Assembly (NCBI GenBank): GCA_001898415.1
Contig: MKTU01000021.1
Location: 58,037 to 122,036 of the forward strand
DNA from: Rhodanobacter sp. 67-28
GTDB taxonomy: Bacteria > Pseudomonadota > Gammaproteobacteria > Xanthomonadales > Rhodanobacteraceae
Reading direction: 5' to 3'
Length of the DNA: 64,000 nt
A model generated the notes under the pieces. That model was not told the origin of the DNA. It searched no databases and saw nothing but the letters and a program-made list of their open reading frames with translations. Each line of letters starts with the position of its first letter. Position 1 is the first letter of the stretch. Of this stretch, positions 17,463-26,761 are shown in pieces. A program made the position numbers and the translations under genes.

Positions 17463-18961
17463 CCGCGCTGACCAGGATGGGAATGGTGCTGACCGCTGCG
17501 ACCGCCGTCGCGGCATGGCCCGTCGCGGCGCAGACAACGGCCGAGCTGGCACAAGCCGCCTCGACCAGTCTCCCAGCCCCGAGCATCGCGACGCTGGTGA
17601 AGCCGGATGCCTCCGTTCCGGCGACGCCGAAGTCGGGCAGCGAATGGGAGCGGCAGGCCTCGGCGCTGATCCAGCGCGAGAAGCTCAAGCACGCGGACGA
17701 ACTACATGCTGCAGCTGCGAAACCCAAGCCGACGGCCAGCGACTACGACCAGTTGACGACCATGGCGAAGGGTAGCGCCGACATCATCTCCCATCCCGAG
17801 AAAGTCGTCGGGACGCAGTGGCTGAGCGACGCGGATGCCCGCCAGGCGACGGCGGAGCGCGAGAACGCGGCGACGCTACGGACGATGACCAACCGGACGC
17901 CGACCGCCATGCAGGAGCAGTTAGACAAGGCGGCCCAGACGCTGGGCATGGAGTCGCCGACCGGCGACGGCTTGGCGGCGAAAATGAAGGCGGAAGCCGC
18001 AGCGAAGCGACGCCCGGTGCACTACCGCCTCTTTGTCTCGCAATCAATGGGAGACGACGCGGTCCGCATGGCGATGTTGCTCGGCAAGGGTCACGACGAC
18101 ATGCAGATCGTGTTCCGTGGCATGAAGCCCGGCCAGACCATTGGCCAGCTTAGTCGTTACCTCATGTCGCTCCACAAGAAGGCGCCGAAGATGGGGGAGA
18201 GACTGCCCTCAATCGTGATCGACCCGGTCTACTTCACGCAGGAAAGGGTGTCCGCGGTACCCGTGCTCGAGGAGCTCGATGACCAGGGCAAGGTGGTGGC
18301 TCGTGTGGCGGGCGTGGCGGATCCAAGCTGGATCGACGGCCAGGTGCAGGATGGTCAAACCGGCGATCTCGGAACGATGGGGCCCGTGTTGCCCGTGTCT
18401 GAGCTCGACATGATGAAGGTGATGCAGGCAAAGGCGAAGGCGTTCGACGTCGAGCGGTGGAAGAAGCACGCGGTCGACAGCTACTGGCAGAAGGTCCCGT
18501 TCACCGACCTGCCGTTGGCAACCGAACAGAAGACGTACACCGTCGACCCGACAGTCGTCGTAACGCAGGACGTCGTCCTGCCGAACGGAACGGTGCTTGC
18601 CCACAAAGGCGACCAGTTCAATCCGCTCAAGGAGATCGGATTCCACCAGAAGCTGCTCGTCTTCGACGAGACCGATCCTATCCAGGTGGATTATGCCGAG
18701 GCGTTCTTGAAAGCCAACCCCGACATTACCGTGATGTTGATTACCACGAAGGTCGACCGAAAGGGCAGCTGGAAGGGATATCGCGATACCGAAAACAAAA
18801 TGCGGCATGCGATCTACATGCTTAACCAAACGATCGTGAATACATGGAAGTTGGAAGCCGTGCCGAGTGTGGTTACGGCAAACAGTTCGGTTTTCGTCAT
18901 TAACGAGGTGCCTGTGCACCAGGGAGGGTCTAATGTTGCTGATTACGCGTCGCCGCGGTGA
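17456..18961 (+). CDS. TrbC-TraW fusion, periplasmic pilus assembly protein
   Basis: The 501-residue protein overlaps the peptidase gene by 7 bases and begins with a signal peptide (MVLTAATAVAAWPVAAQ). Residues about 185-335 match the TrbC family, a thioredoxin-like domain (YRLFVSQSMGDDAVRM, then MQIVFRGMKPGQ, PSIVIDPVYF, VSAVPVLEEL). Residues about 345-490 match TraW (YTVDPTVVVTQDVVLPNG, GDQFNPLKEIGFHQKLLVFD). In F, traW and trbC are separate neighbours whose products interact, so a fusion is sensible. The csrA start is embedded in its last codons. Confidence 0.88.
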   Translation: MVTALTRMGMVLTAATAVAAWPVAAQTTAELAQAASTSLPAPSIATLVKPDASVPATPKSGSEWERQASALIQREKLKHADELHAAAAKPKPTASDYDQLTTMAKGSADIISHPEKVVGTQWLSDADARQATAERENAATLRTMTNRTPTAMQEQLDKAAQTLGMESPTGDGLAAKMKAEAAAKRRPVHYRLFVSQSMGDDAVRMAMLLGKGHDDMQIVFRGMKPGQTIGQLSRYLMSLHKKAPKMGERLPSIVIDPVYFTQERVSAVPVLEELDDQGKVVARVAGVADPSWIDGQVQDGQTGDLGTMGPVLPVSELDMMKVMQAKAKAFDVERWKKHAVDSYWQKVPFTDLPLATEQKTYTVDPTVVVTQDVVLPNGTVLAHKGDQFNPLKEIGFHQKLLVFDETDPIQVDYAEAFLKANPDITVMLITTKVDRKGSWKGYRDTENKMRHAIYMLNQTIVNTWKLEAVPSVVTANSSVFVINEVPVHQGGSNVADYASPR

Positions 18962-19139
18962 AAAACTTACCATTGGAGATAACGTCGAGGTGACCCTCGT
19001 TGGGTTCCGTAACGGCGCTGCTCAAATCGGCATCGTTGCTCCAAAGCACGTCACCGTGCTGCGCAACGAGCTCATGGAACGTCCAGCCTCGCCTCGCCGA
19101 ACGGCGACCGCGGTTCAGGGCAACGACAGTGAAGCGTGA
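18933..19139 (+). CDS. csrA: CsrA/RsmA-family RNA-binding translational regulator
   Basis: The ATG at 18933 follows an exceptionally strong AGGGAGGG site and overlaps the end of the trbC-traW fusion. The 68-residue protein opens MLLITRRRGEKLTIGDNVEV, with the CsrA core continuing as AQIGIVAPKHVTVLRNEL. The RNA-binding Arg residues (near positions 6-7) and the GI-AP element are present. CsrA binds ANGGA motifs in mRNA leaders and usually blocks translation. Element-borne CsrA proteins are known to control conjugation genes in Legionella ICEs (CsrT). Here it lies inside the tra cluster, between traW and traU. Confidence 0.95.
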   Translation: MLLITRRRGEKLTIGDNVEVTLVGFRNGAAQIGIVAPKHVTVLRNELMERPASPRRTATAVQGNDSEA

Positions 19140-20244
19140 AGCCTGCACCTTGTGGAGCGTGATGCTTGCCATTGCGCTCCTCCTTCCTTGCCTGTCTCGC
19201 GCGCAAGCGGCGGGCGGCGGGACAACCACAAGCAGCGGCGGTACGACGCTGAGTGCGGCAACGTGCCCTGACGCGAACTTCTTCGGCGGGGCCATGTTCG
19301 GCAACCTATGTTGGTCGTGTTTCTTTCCGGTGGTGATTGAAGGCTTCCCGATTGGGGACGGGCCCCTGCCGAGCGATACGGCCTTTCCAGAATGCATTTG
19401 TCCGGGCAAGACCATGGGGATACCGAGCCTCGGCACGGTAGTCGGCCTGTGGGAACCGGCGCATCTGTTCGAAATTGTCAGGCAGCCTTGGTGCTCACCG
19501 ATCTTCGGCCAGCCACTTATGGATAGTTCGATTGATAGCGCCACGAGCAATACCGGGTTCGGCGGCCTTTCAAGGTGGGGTGGATACAACTCTCATGACG
19601 CCGGGGACGACAACCCGACTCAGGACAGCACTTTTTACAATTTCCACTGGTGGATCTACCCGGTGAATATGCTGGTGGACGCCTTGGTTGGCTCGGACGC
19701 CGACAAGCATGAAGGCCAGGACCTCGACATTGCGTACATATCGGAGATAGATCCAACATGGATTAATGACGAGATGGCCTTCTATACGCAGCCGGAGGCA
19801 AAGCTATTCGCCAACCCGATCGCGATAGCGGCATGCGCAATGGATGCAGTCGCGTCAACTGTCGCCAAGCCACTGAAGTTTATGTACTGGTGCGCCGGGA
19901 CGTGGGGCCACGCGTACCCATTTACGGGCAATGTCAATAACAACGACGATCCCGAGCGTAATGCGTCGCTGGTTACGTTCCGTGCTTTAGCCGCGCTCAG
20001 TCGTCGCACATTGGCACGAAAAACGTACGGCGACGATTCGACCTGCGCAGACTCGATTAATCCGATGATCCAGAAACAGGAATATCGCCTGCAGACATTT
20101 TATCCAGTGCCTGAGAAGTCAGGGAATCATTGGCTGGGGGCCTCAGTGTTCGATTGGGGTGAATGGCGAAATATCCCCTTTCGCGGAGAAGATTTCATAA
20201 TCGCGGAGTGGCGTTATACGGAATACTGCGAGGTTTATTGGTGA
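19129..20244 (+). CDS. traU: TraU, conjugal pilus assembly / DNA transfer protein
   Basis: A GTG at 19129, overlapping the csrA end by 11 bases, gives 371 residues with a signal peptide (LWSVMLAIALLLPCLSRAQA); an ATG at 19162 is the alternative. The mature protein has TraU signatures: CWSCFFPVVIEGFPIG, PECICPGKT, GLWEPAHLFEIVRQPWCSP and a Cys-rich body. TraU is periplasmic and needed more for DNA transfer than for pilus assembly. Ending EYCEVYW is also typical. Confidence 0.93.
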   Translation: MKREACTLWSVMLAIALLLPCLSRAQAAGGGTTTSSGGTTLSAATCPDANFFGGAMFGNLCWSCFFPVVIEGFPIGDGPLPSDTAFPECICPGKTMGIPSLGTVVGLWEPAHLFEIVRQPWCSPIFGQPLMDSSIDSATSNTGFGGLSRWGGYNSHDAGDDNPTQDSTFYNFHWWIYPVNMLVDALVGSDADKHEGQDLDIAYISEIDPTWINDEMAFYTQPEAKLFANPIAIAACAMDAVASTVAKPLKFMYWCAGTWGHAYPFTGNVNNNDDPERNASLVTFRALAALSRRTLARKTYGDDSTCADSINPMIQKQEYRLQTFYPVPEKSGNHWLGASVFDWGEWRNIPFRGEDFIIAEWRYTEYCEVYW

Positions 20245-20305
20245 TAATCGCCATAATGCCACGAAATACGGTTTAACATATTATCCGAACCATAGCGAGA
20301 ACATA

Positions 20306-23300
20306 ATGATTCGCTGCCGACTTATCCAAAATGCGCTGACGCTGGGCGTCGCCTGTGCGGTGGCGATTGTCGGCATGACGAACTCGACGGTGGCCGTCGC
20401 GAGTGGCGCTCAGATGACCGCAGCGCCGGCGTCGTCCTCCTCGTCGATCGCGCCGACGGCGCCGGCGATCTCGTCCTCCGTGGTGAGTGGCCAGATTGCT
20501 GACGCGGGAACGTTCAGTAACGCGGTCCTGGCGGCGAAGCCAAGTCTCCATGTCACCGCCGGCGGTGAGAAGGGATTGGGTGTCGCCACCGTCAACGGGC
20601 AGAACATTGACGTCAATCGCTTGGTGCCGACAACCGCTGACACGTCCTACGTGACGCGCCTTGAGCAGGCAAACAACGGGAAGGATCTCCTCGGGCTCAA
20701 GGCGATGTATGACCAGGAGGCCGCGGCAGACGACTCCCGGACGGACGTCACGACGGATGCGACAACGACGGTCAACAACTCTGCCGCTAACCGCGTCTAT
20801 ACCGACAAGAGCGTCGCCAACGACTCGACGATGAATTCGTCTGCCGCCGTCATCAACAACGCCAAGGGCGGCACGATCATGGGCGATGTGTTCGCCGCAT
20901 GCAGCTCCAAGACGGTTAGCACGCCGACCCAGGGCACCGGCACGATCCACAACGACGAGACCTGCAACAAAGTACTCATTCCCGGCGCCGGCGGGCCTGC
21001 CTGTACGCGCACGCGGACGGGCAACGCATCCTACACAATTCTCCCGGGAGAGAAAGACGCCGTGCTCCTCGTTGACAAGGGAAGCAACGCGACTGAGTGC
21101 ACGCGCGCAACCACGGTCACCCAATACCCCACAACAATCAACCAGGCAGACGACGCGGATCTGCAACTGACGAACGAGACAGGCGGCCTGTCGTGCACGC
21201 GCCAGATCACCGCGTCGCTAACGACCACCAATACCTCTGGGTCAGCCTCTGGTGACCTCCCGATCAACACCGAGTCTGGTGGGCAGTCCTGCGCACGCGT
21301 CGTAACTGTCGCAAATGGATCTCCGGCTTATCTCGGATTGGTAAAGGTTCTTGTATCGACCCCGGGTGGCGCGCAGTGCTCCGTTGACGAGCGCGATTTT
21401 CCTGTGGGTTCCAGCTTGCCGTCAGGTACCCAGACCATCGGTTCCATTTCTTTCGTTCCGACGCAGAACACCGGCTACTCAGAACCGCGAGTGATTACTC
21501 CACCGTCAGCGGCTAATGGCTGGGTGGCGGCGCTTGCGGCGAACTGTCCTGGCGGTGGCGGTGGTCCCCTGGGCGGACTCGCAATGGTCGGCTTCGGGAC
21601 TGATGGCCACCTATCGCCGGTCATGTTTAACGGCTGGATCGGTTACATGGAGTTCGAGGCCTACGGGGCGCCGAGCCACACAGTGGGCGTATCGGACTCC
21701 GGCAACTGCGGCGACCCGGGTACCGGAAATTGCCCGGCCTCTTGGACGTGCACGGCGAATGCACCGACGACCTACAACGGACTAACGGTCACGGTCGCGG
21801 ACGCCCAGTCAAAGTCGCCGTTGTTCCCCGGCGCCGGATCGTCGTGCGCCAAGGCGACGCTGAACCGCGTCTGCAATGGCAGCGCCAGCACCTCGTCGAG
21901 CATCAGCATCGCGCCCAGCATTCCGCCGGGCACAACTGGCGATGCGGATCGCGCGAAGCCTCTGTCGGAGAAGATTTTCGAAGGCATCATCCCGACTGCC
22001 TACGCGGCGAGCTCACCCGGCACTGGCTTCAGCAACTTCACGTGGTCCGTCACCAATCCCCAGCACGGCGTAACCGTGACGCTGACGCAGACGCCCAGCG
22101 CCGCCAATGGCTGGGTCGCGGGCTTCACCGTGACGCGCACGGACTTCAGCTACGTTCCGCAGAAGCCGCACATCGTCATGAGTTGGACGATTGCGACGAC
22201 CACCGTCAAGTTCGGTACGGGCGACACCGGTAACTGCTCCGACACGGGCAGCACTGCGTGCCCGACGAAGTGGACGTGTACCCAGAACGCGCCGACCACG
22301 ATCGACGGGTACGCCATCTCGGCCGCGCAGGCGGAGGTCTATTCGCCTCTGTTTCCCAGCGCCCCGAACACTTGCACGACGGGTCAACTGAGCCGCGTTT
22401 GCAACGGGTCGAGTTCGATTGGAACGACGGTTGGCATTGGCTCACTCCTCCCGGCCGGCACGACCGTCATCACCAACTTCGCCTGGACGGTCACCAATCC
22501 GAACCCGCTCGTCACGGTCGCGCTCGTGTCCGCACCGACCTATGCCAACGGCTGGACGGCCACCTTCAGCGTCACGAGGCAGTACAACGGTGGCGCCGAG
22601 CCGCCTCTGCCGCATGTGCATCTCACGTGGCAGGTTGCCGGCCCGAACAAGATCGTGATCGGCTATGCGGACACCGGAAACTGCAACGCGACGACTGCCG
22701 ATCCGTACTGTCACATGGCATGGAGCTGCACGTCGAACGCACCTCAGATCATCGACGGCATCACGGTGAATGCGCCGAATCCATCGCCCCTGTATCCGGG
22801 TGGCTCGGCCACGTGCCTGAGCGGGACGCTGGCGGAGACCTGCAGCGGCACGGGCGCCACCACGACATCTATGTCCATTGCCGACCAGATATACCCTGGT
22901 GACACGGCCATCACCGGGTTTGCGTGGAAGGTCACGGCGCCGGTGGCTGGGGTAAACGTGTCGCTGGTGCAGACGCCGGCGGCGGCGAACCAGTGGGTCG
23001 CCATCTTCCAGACGACGCGGACGGATTGGTCGACGCCGCCGGCGAACGGCCCGGGAGTCCACCTCTCGTGGAACATGAACGGGGCGCCGCAGTACCAGTT
23101 CCAGATCGTCGATAGTGGGAACTGCAGCACCACGGGCACGAGCTTCTGCTCCGTTGTCTGGAAATGCGACGAGAACGCCCCGGTCACGATCGACGGCATC
23201 CTCGTACCCGCCTCGGTGATTCAGGGCCAGCCTTCACTATTTAGCGGCGACGGCGGCACGTGCATGAAGGCCGAGCTCGACTACAACTGCACCGGCGTAT

Positions 23301-23758
23301 GGGATGGGCAGGGCGGGCAGGTCTGCTGGACAAATGATTCAGGGCAGACACAGTGCACAACTGTCCCTCCCAGCGGCTCGCCGCCGGACACTTGCCAAGA
23401 CCTCGAGAACAACAAGGCTTGCATCCTGAAAACCAGCGACTGCGCAGACGGGGCGACGGACGCGAATGGCTTCTGCTACGTGAAGACGTACGACTACGAC
23501 TGCGTGACCGAAGTCCAGGTGCCCGACGGCAACACGACGACGGTGACCGAATGCACGAGCGCACAGCCGTGCCTGGATGGCACCTGCACGCCGCCCAGCC
23601 GGCCTGCTGAGACCAGCGACAGGAACAAGTCGATCGCCCAGCAGGTGATCGTGCAGACCATCTCCAACGACTGGACGTGGCAGGGGGCGCACCCGACGGT
23701 GCCGGCGCCCACGCCGAAGCCGCAGCCGGTGCAGGCGCCAGGCGTTGCAACCCAATGA
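20306..23758 (+). CDS. TraN-type adhesin, N-terminal part (large, Cys-rich, four repeated units)
   Basis: This 1150-residue exported protein (signal peptide NALTLGVACAVAIVG) has a TraN-like Cys-rich N-terminus, then four copies of a unit of about 150 residues. Each starts with (D/S)TGNC or DSGNC, followed by WTC-NAP, SPLFPG, a VCNGS turn, and an ANGWVA-F-VTRTD strand; the starts are near residues 465, 639, 788 and 936. The C-terminus (CLDGTCTPP, then a helical segment DRNKSIAQQVIVQ) resembles the middle of F TraN, where the protein would continue. Here the conserved TraN C-terminal domain is instead in the next gene. TraN is an outer-membrane protein that stabilises mating pairs and can fix recipient specificity. 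Confidence 0.8.
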   Translation: MIRCRLIQNALTLGVACAVAIVGMTNSTVAVASGAQMTAAPASSSSSIAPTAPAISSSVVSGQIADAGTFSNAVLAAKPSLHVTAGGEKGLGVATVNGQNIDVNRLVPTTADTSYVTRLEQANNGKDLLGLKAMYDQEAAADDSRTDVTTDATTTVNNSAANRVYTDKSVANDSTMNSSAAVINNAKGGTIMGDVFAACSSKTVSTPTQGTGTIHNDETCNKVLIPGAGGPACTRTRTGNASYTILPGEKDAVLLVDKGSNATECTRATTVTQYPTTINQADDADLQLTNETGGLSCTRQITASLTTTNTSGSASGDLPINTESGGQSCARVVTVANGSPAYLGLVKVLVSTPGGAQCSVDERDFPVGSSLPSGTQTIGSISFVPTQNTGYSEPRVITPPSAANGWVAALAANCPGGGGGPLGGLAMVGFGTDGHLSPVMFNGWIGYMEFEAYGAPSHTVGVSDSGNCGDPGTGNCPASWTCTANAPTTYNGLTVTVADAQSKSPLFPGAGSSCAKATLNRVCNGSASTSSSISIAPSIPPGTTGDADRAKPLSEKIFEGIIPTAYAASSPGTGFSNFTWSVTNPQHGVTVTLTQTPSAANGWVAGFTVTRTDFSYVPQKPHIVMSWTIATTTVKFGTGDTGNCSDTGSTACPTKWTCTQNAPTTIDGYAISAAQAEVYSPLFPSAPNTCTTGQLSRVCNGSSSIGTTVGIGSLLPAGTTVITNFAWTVTNPNPLVTVALVSAPTYANGWTATFSVTRQYNGGAEPPLPHVHLTWQVAGPNKIVIGYADTGNCNATTADPYCHMAWSCTSNAPQIIDGITVNAPNPSPLYPGGSATCLSGTLAETCSGTGATTTSMSIADQIYPGDTAITGFAWKVTAPVAGVNVSLVQTPAAANQWVAIFQTTRTDWSTPPANGPGVHLSWNMNGAPQYQFQIVDSGNCSTTGTSFCSVVWKCDENAPVTIDGILVPASVIQGQPSLFSGDGGTCMKAELDYNCTGVWDGQGGQVCWTNDSGQTQCTTVPPSGSPPDTCQDLENNKACILKTSDCADGATDANGFCYVKTYDYDCVTEVQVPDGNTTTVTECTSAQPCLDGTCTPPSRPAETSDRNKSIAQQVIVQTISNDWTWQGAHPTVPAPTPKPQPVQAPGVATQ
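21697..23400 (+). repeat. Four coding repeats in the TraN-type adhesin gene
   Basis: Units beginning near 21697, 22221, 22669 and 23110 encode related Cys-containing domains of about 150 residues. The copies are diverged at DNA level, so they are old domain duplications rather than a recent tandem array. Confidence 0.6.
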
Positions 23759-23775
23759 CGAATGAGGCCAGAACG

Positions 23776-25230
23776 ATGACATGGATGTCCGTGATGCGGT
23801 TCAATTTCCACCGTGCGCTGCTTGTTGCGGCCCTGGCCACGTGCGGTGTCGCCGTCGCACAGACCACGCCGCAATACAGCAACCCGAGCAATCCGACCCC
23901 GGCGACGCCGGCCGGCTGGACGAAGACCCAAGCGATGCAGTGGCTGCTCCCGAACCAGCAGGTCGCCGGTGAAGGCCAGCCGATGGGCTTTACACAAGCC
24001 ATCTCGGCGTCGACGTATCAGAACCTGCGGTTTCTCGCTGGCCGCCACCTGACGTGCCGGAACATTCTGGGAAGTCTGCTCAAGTGCTGTCGCGCCGCCG
24101 TGCCGGATCAGCAGCAAGCGTGGTGGAAGCAGTACGCACAGACGCAGCGCCAGTCGAGCGCTTCGAACCAGGCGCAGGTCGTAGCGCACGTGCAGGGGGC
24201 GTGGACGCAGATTCAGGGCGGAGCGGACAGCTTTTCGCTCGACCAGCCAATCACGTCCGACTACGAGAATATCAACGGCGGCGGCAGTGGCCCGCCCTCA
24301 AATTCCCCGCAATCGGGCGACCTGCAGACCATGAATGACCAGTTCATGGCGAACGAGGACGCGAACGTCAAGCCTCACCTCGGCTGGTACTGCGACAACT
24401 CCGACTTTGAGACGGCGGTTGGCAAGAACCTGGGCGAGTGCCACTACCTGGGCTCCTTCTGTTCGACCGACGTGCTCGGCGTATGCCTGATCAAGAAGGA
24501 ATCCTATTGCTGCTTCAACTCGCCGACGAGCCGGATCCTTCGTGAGAAATTGCTGTCCGAGGGCATCGGTGACATGGGTTCCGCAAAGCATTGGAACTGC
24601 CAAGGGATTTCCCTGCAGGACATGGCCAAGGGAGCGCTGACGAATACCGATACGTCCGAAATTATCGGTCGCATGGAGGAGGGCGGCTACCTGCCAGCCG
24701 ACATTTTCAGCGGCAATCAGGCCCAAGTGGAATACACCGGAAGCGGCAGCGCCATCGGCGATCCGTCGCGCCTTATCGCGAGCGATCGCACCAACGCGAC
24801 TGTCGGGAAGATGGATCCCGCTGCCGCGTCGTCTTCGATCGAGGCGCAGGCCATGTCTGCTGTGCCGACCGCCACCACCAGCACGCCGACCGGACCTGGC
24901 CAGATCAGCTTCAGCACGGGCTACTTGTCCGTGACGTCGGGTCAGCCGGTGGTGCTCACTGTGACCCGCAACGGCGGCCTGGGCATGGTTACCGTCAACG
25001 AGACGACGACGGCTGGGACGGCGGCCGACGGGGCGAACTACACCGGCTCGAACAACACGCTCTACTGGGGCAACGGCGACATCAGCGAGAAGTCCGTGAC
25101 CATTCCCACGCGGGCCTTTGGTGGCACATCGTCCAAGAGCTTTACCGTCACCCTGTCGGCGCCGACGGGCTCGGCGACGATCAACCCCTATGCAACGATC
25201 CAGGTGGATCTGCAGCCTTCCGGAAACTGA
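23776..25230 (+). CDS. TraN C-terminal domain as a separate exported protein with a Calx-beta-like tail
   Basis: From the ATG at 23776 (GAGG site 8 bases upstream) the product has 484 residues; an ATG at 23755 overlapping the previous stop (ATGA) is the alternative. It has its own signal peptide (FHRALLVAALATCGVAVAQ). The segment FLAGRHLTCRNILGSLLKCC and the block GECHYLGSFCSTDVLGVC followed by KKESYCCFNSPTSRIL and HWNCQGIS are the conserved C-terminal TraN pattern. After residue 375 a Calx-beta-like domain follows (GQISFSTGYLSVTSGQPVVL, TVTRNGG, GANYTG, KSFTVTLSAPTG). It should pair with the preceding protein at the cell surface. Confidence 0.82.
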   Translation: MTWMSVMRFNFHRALLVAALATCGVAVAQTTPQYSNPSNPTPATPAGWTKTQAMQWLLPNQQVAGEGQPMGFTQAISASTYQNLRFLAGRHLTCRNILGSLLKCCRAAVPDQQQAWWKQYAQTQRQSSASNQAQVVAHVQGAWTQIQGGADSFSLDQPITSDYENINGGGSGPPSNSPQSGDLQTMNDQFMANEDANVKPHLGWYCDNSDFETAVGKNLGECHYLGSFCSTDVLGVCLIKKESYCCFNSPTSRILREKLLSEGIGDMGSAKHWNCQGISLQDMAKGALTNTDTSEIIGRMEEGGYLPADIFSGNQAQVEYTGSGSAIGDPSRLIASDRTNATVGKMDPAAASSSIEAQAMSAVPTATTSTPTGPGQISFSTGYLSVTSGQPVVLTVTRNGGLGMVTVNETTTAGTAADGANYTGSNNTLYWGNGDISEKSVTIPTRAFGGTSSKSFTVTLSAPTGSATINPYATIQVDLQPSGN

Positions 25231-25232
25231 CC

Positions 25233-26021
25233 ATGCCGATGTTGGACACTCCTGCCGTTCCCCTGATCCTCGACGCCATGCTCGCCAGCCAGCCGGTTTC
25301 GCTCGGGCTGCGGTTCCGCCAGGCACTGCGCGATGTCGCCGAGAGTCAGGGCGATCCCCTCGCCCTCCTACGAAACACCTACCAGCGCCTTGGCTATCCG
25401 GCCGACGACCGGGTAAAGCGGATGGCGATGATGTTGTGGCCGGTCGCATCGGTGTTCACAGGGTTTCGCTGCGAGCGTGAGTTCCCGGAGCCGTCGCCGA
25501 AATTCGGCGATTTCCACGTGGCGCTGGAGGCGATGGCCGTGTATTCGGTTCACGTGCTGCGCGACGTGATTCAGTTCGTGGAGTCGGGCCACCGCGGCAA
25601 CATGCACGCGCTGTATCAGACGGAGGAGATCGCCAAGGCCGTGGCCGCGGCCTTGGCTACTCGGCCGGTCGAGGTTATGGAGGGCTTGCTCGAGGCGGCG
25701 TGGAGGGAGCGCAGCGCGCTTCCTTACGTCTCGTCCCGGGTTGTGCTGTCCAATACGCCGGAGCAGTTCTCCTGGTCGGCCGGCCATGATGTCTTCTCCG
25801 CTTCGGCACGCGGGCTCATCTGGTATCGGTACGGCGTGGTCTGGCTGGGCCAAGGCTACTTGTGCGGTGGCCTGCCGTGCCTCGACTACGAGGAGCGCGC
25901 CGCCCTGCGGGCGAAGACCGAGGATGTGGTGGACACCAGTGGCGCGTGGAAGCGGCAGAGCAAGGTCGCGGCGCAGGACGTCGTGCCGATGCGTGAGCGA
26001 ACAGGCGGGGAGCCCGGATGA
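25233..26021 (+). CDS. Unknown protein downstream of the TraN genes
   Basis: The start at 25233, two bases after the previous stop, gives 262 residues; longer frames run through the traN gene. It is a soluble, mostly helical protein with no signal peptide, with a Cys pair CGGLPC near the C-terminus and a stretch RGLIWYRYGVVWLGQGYLCGG. I recognise no family. It overlaps the following membrane protein gene by ATGA and continues the tra transcript, so a transfer-related role is possible but unproven. Confidence 0.7.
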   Translation: MPMLDTPAVPLILDAMLASQPVSLGLRFRQALRDVAESQGDPLALLRNTYQRLGYPADDRVKRMAMMLWPVASVFTGFRCEREFPEPSPKFGDFHVALEAMAVYSVHVLRDVIQFVESGHRGNMHALYQTEEIAKAVAAALATRPVEVMEGLLEAAWRERSALPYVSSRVVLSNTPEQFSWSAGHDVFSASARGLIWYRYGVVWLGQGYLCGGLPCLDYEERAALRAKTEDVVDTSGAWKRQSKVAAQDVVPMRERTGGEPG

Positions 26022-26578
26022 CAGATCGGCCACTTCGCACGGATGCCGAGGCCGAGGCCGACTGGCAGGCCGACTACGCGCGGCTGCGGGAGGGCACGCC
26101 GACTCGCTGGGGCCGCTGGATTTCATCGCAGCTCGTCTTCGTCGCCCCCTGGGTGGCGCGCTTGTACGGTGGGGTGTTCCTGTGGCTTGGCTGGGTAGTG
26201 GTCGGGCGGGATCTGCTCCACGTGCCGTTCTATGCGCGACAGTACATCCTCAGCCGGCTGTGGGCTCGGGTGAGCCATGGGCATCCGCTCGCGGCCATCG
26301 GCATCGTGCTATGCACGGGCGCCATGACCCTGCTGGTGCAGATTGCCGGATCGAGCCTTCTGAGCCTGGTGATTGGCTTGGGCTCCCTAGGCCTCTTGGT
26401 CTGGGCGAATCTTCCGCGCCGCGAACTCGAGGCCGACGATGGTGCCAGCGAGGTAATCGGTCGCAATGGCGTCCGCGCCGGCATCATGTGGAGCATCAAG
26501 CAGAAGATCGACCGCATGACGCCCGGTAACCGTCGTCGACTGCAGCGAATGGGCTGGACGGACTCAGAGCCGGAATAA
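26018..26578 (+). CDS. Inner-membrane protein of unknown function
   Basis: This 186-residue protein overlaps the previous stop (ATGA). It has a hydrophobic region around residues 38-62 (SQLVFVAPWVARLYGGVFLW) and two further segments near residues 90-130 (LAAIGIVLCTGAMTLLVQ, LLSLVIGLGSLGLLVW), then a basic C-terminus (KQKIDRMTPGNRRRLQRMGW). Close coupling suggests it works with the 262-residue protein before it. No family recognised. Confidence 0.7.
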   Translation: MTDRPLRTDAEAEADWQADYARLREGTPTRWGRWISSQLVFVAPWVARLYGGVFLWLGWVVVGRDLLHVPFYARQYILSRLWARVSHGHPLAAIGIVLCTGAMTLLVQIAGSSLLSLVIGLGSLGLLVWANLPRRELEADDGASEVIGRNGVRAGIMWSIKQKIDRMTPGNRRRLQRMGWTDSEPE

Positions 26579-26761
26579 GGCTGGTGCGATCCGCACGAAA
26601 TGGAGCGGCAGCGTGTGCGCCGCCTCCGAGGCGAGCCGTCGTCACGCTGAGCGCAGCTCATGTCTGTGGCACATGCGTCGGTTCGATCAGTTCGAGAAAA
26701 GAGGCTGGAAACAGGCCAGTTTCGAACTCGGGCGTCCTGACCCGATCACTAGACTTTGGTC

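Noticed and set aside
26700..26725. GAAAC...GTTTC near 26708 as another activator box
   Set aside because: The two halves are inverted and 6 bases apart, unlike the direct repeats with 12-base period at the tra operons.
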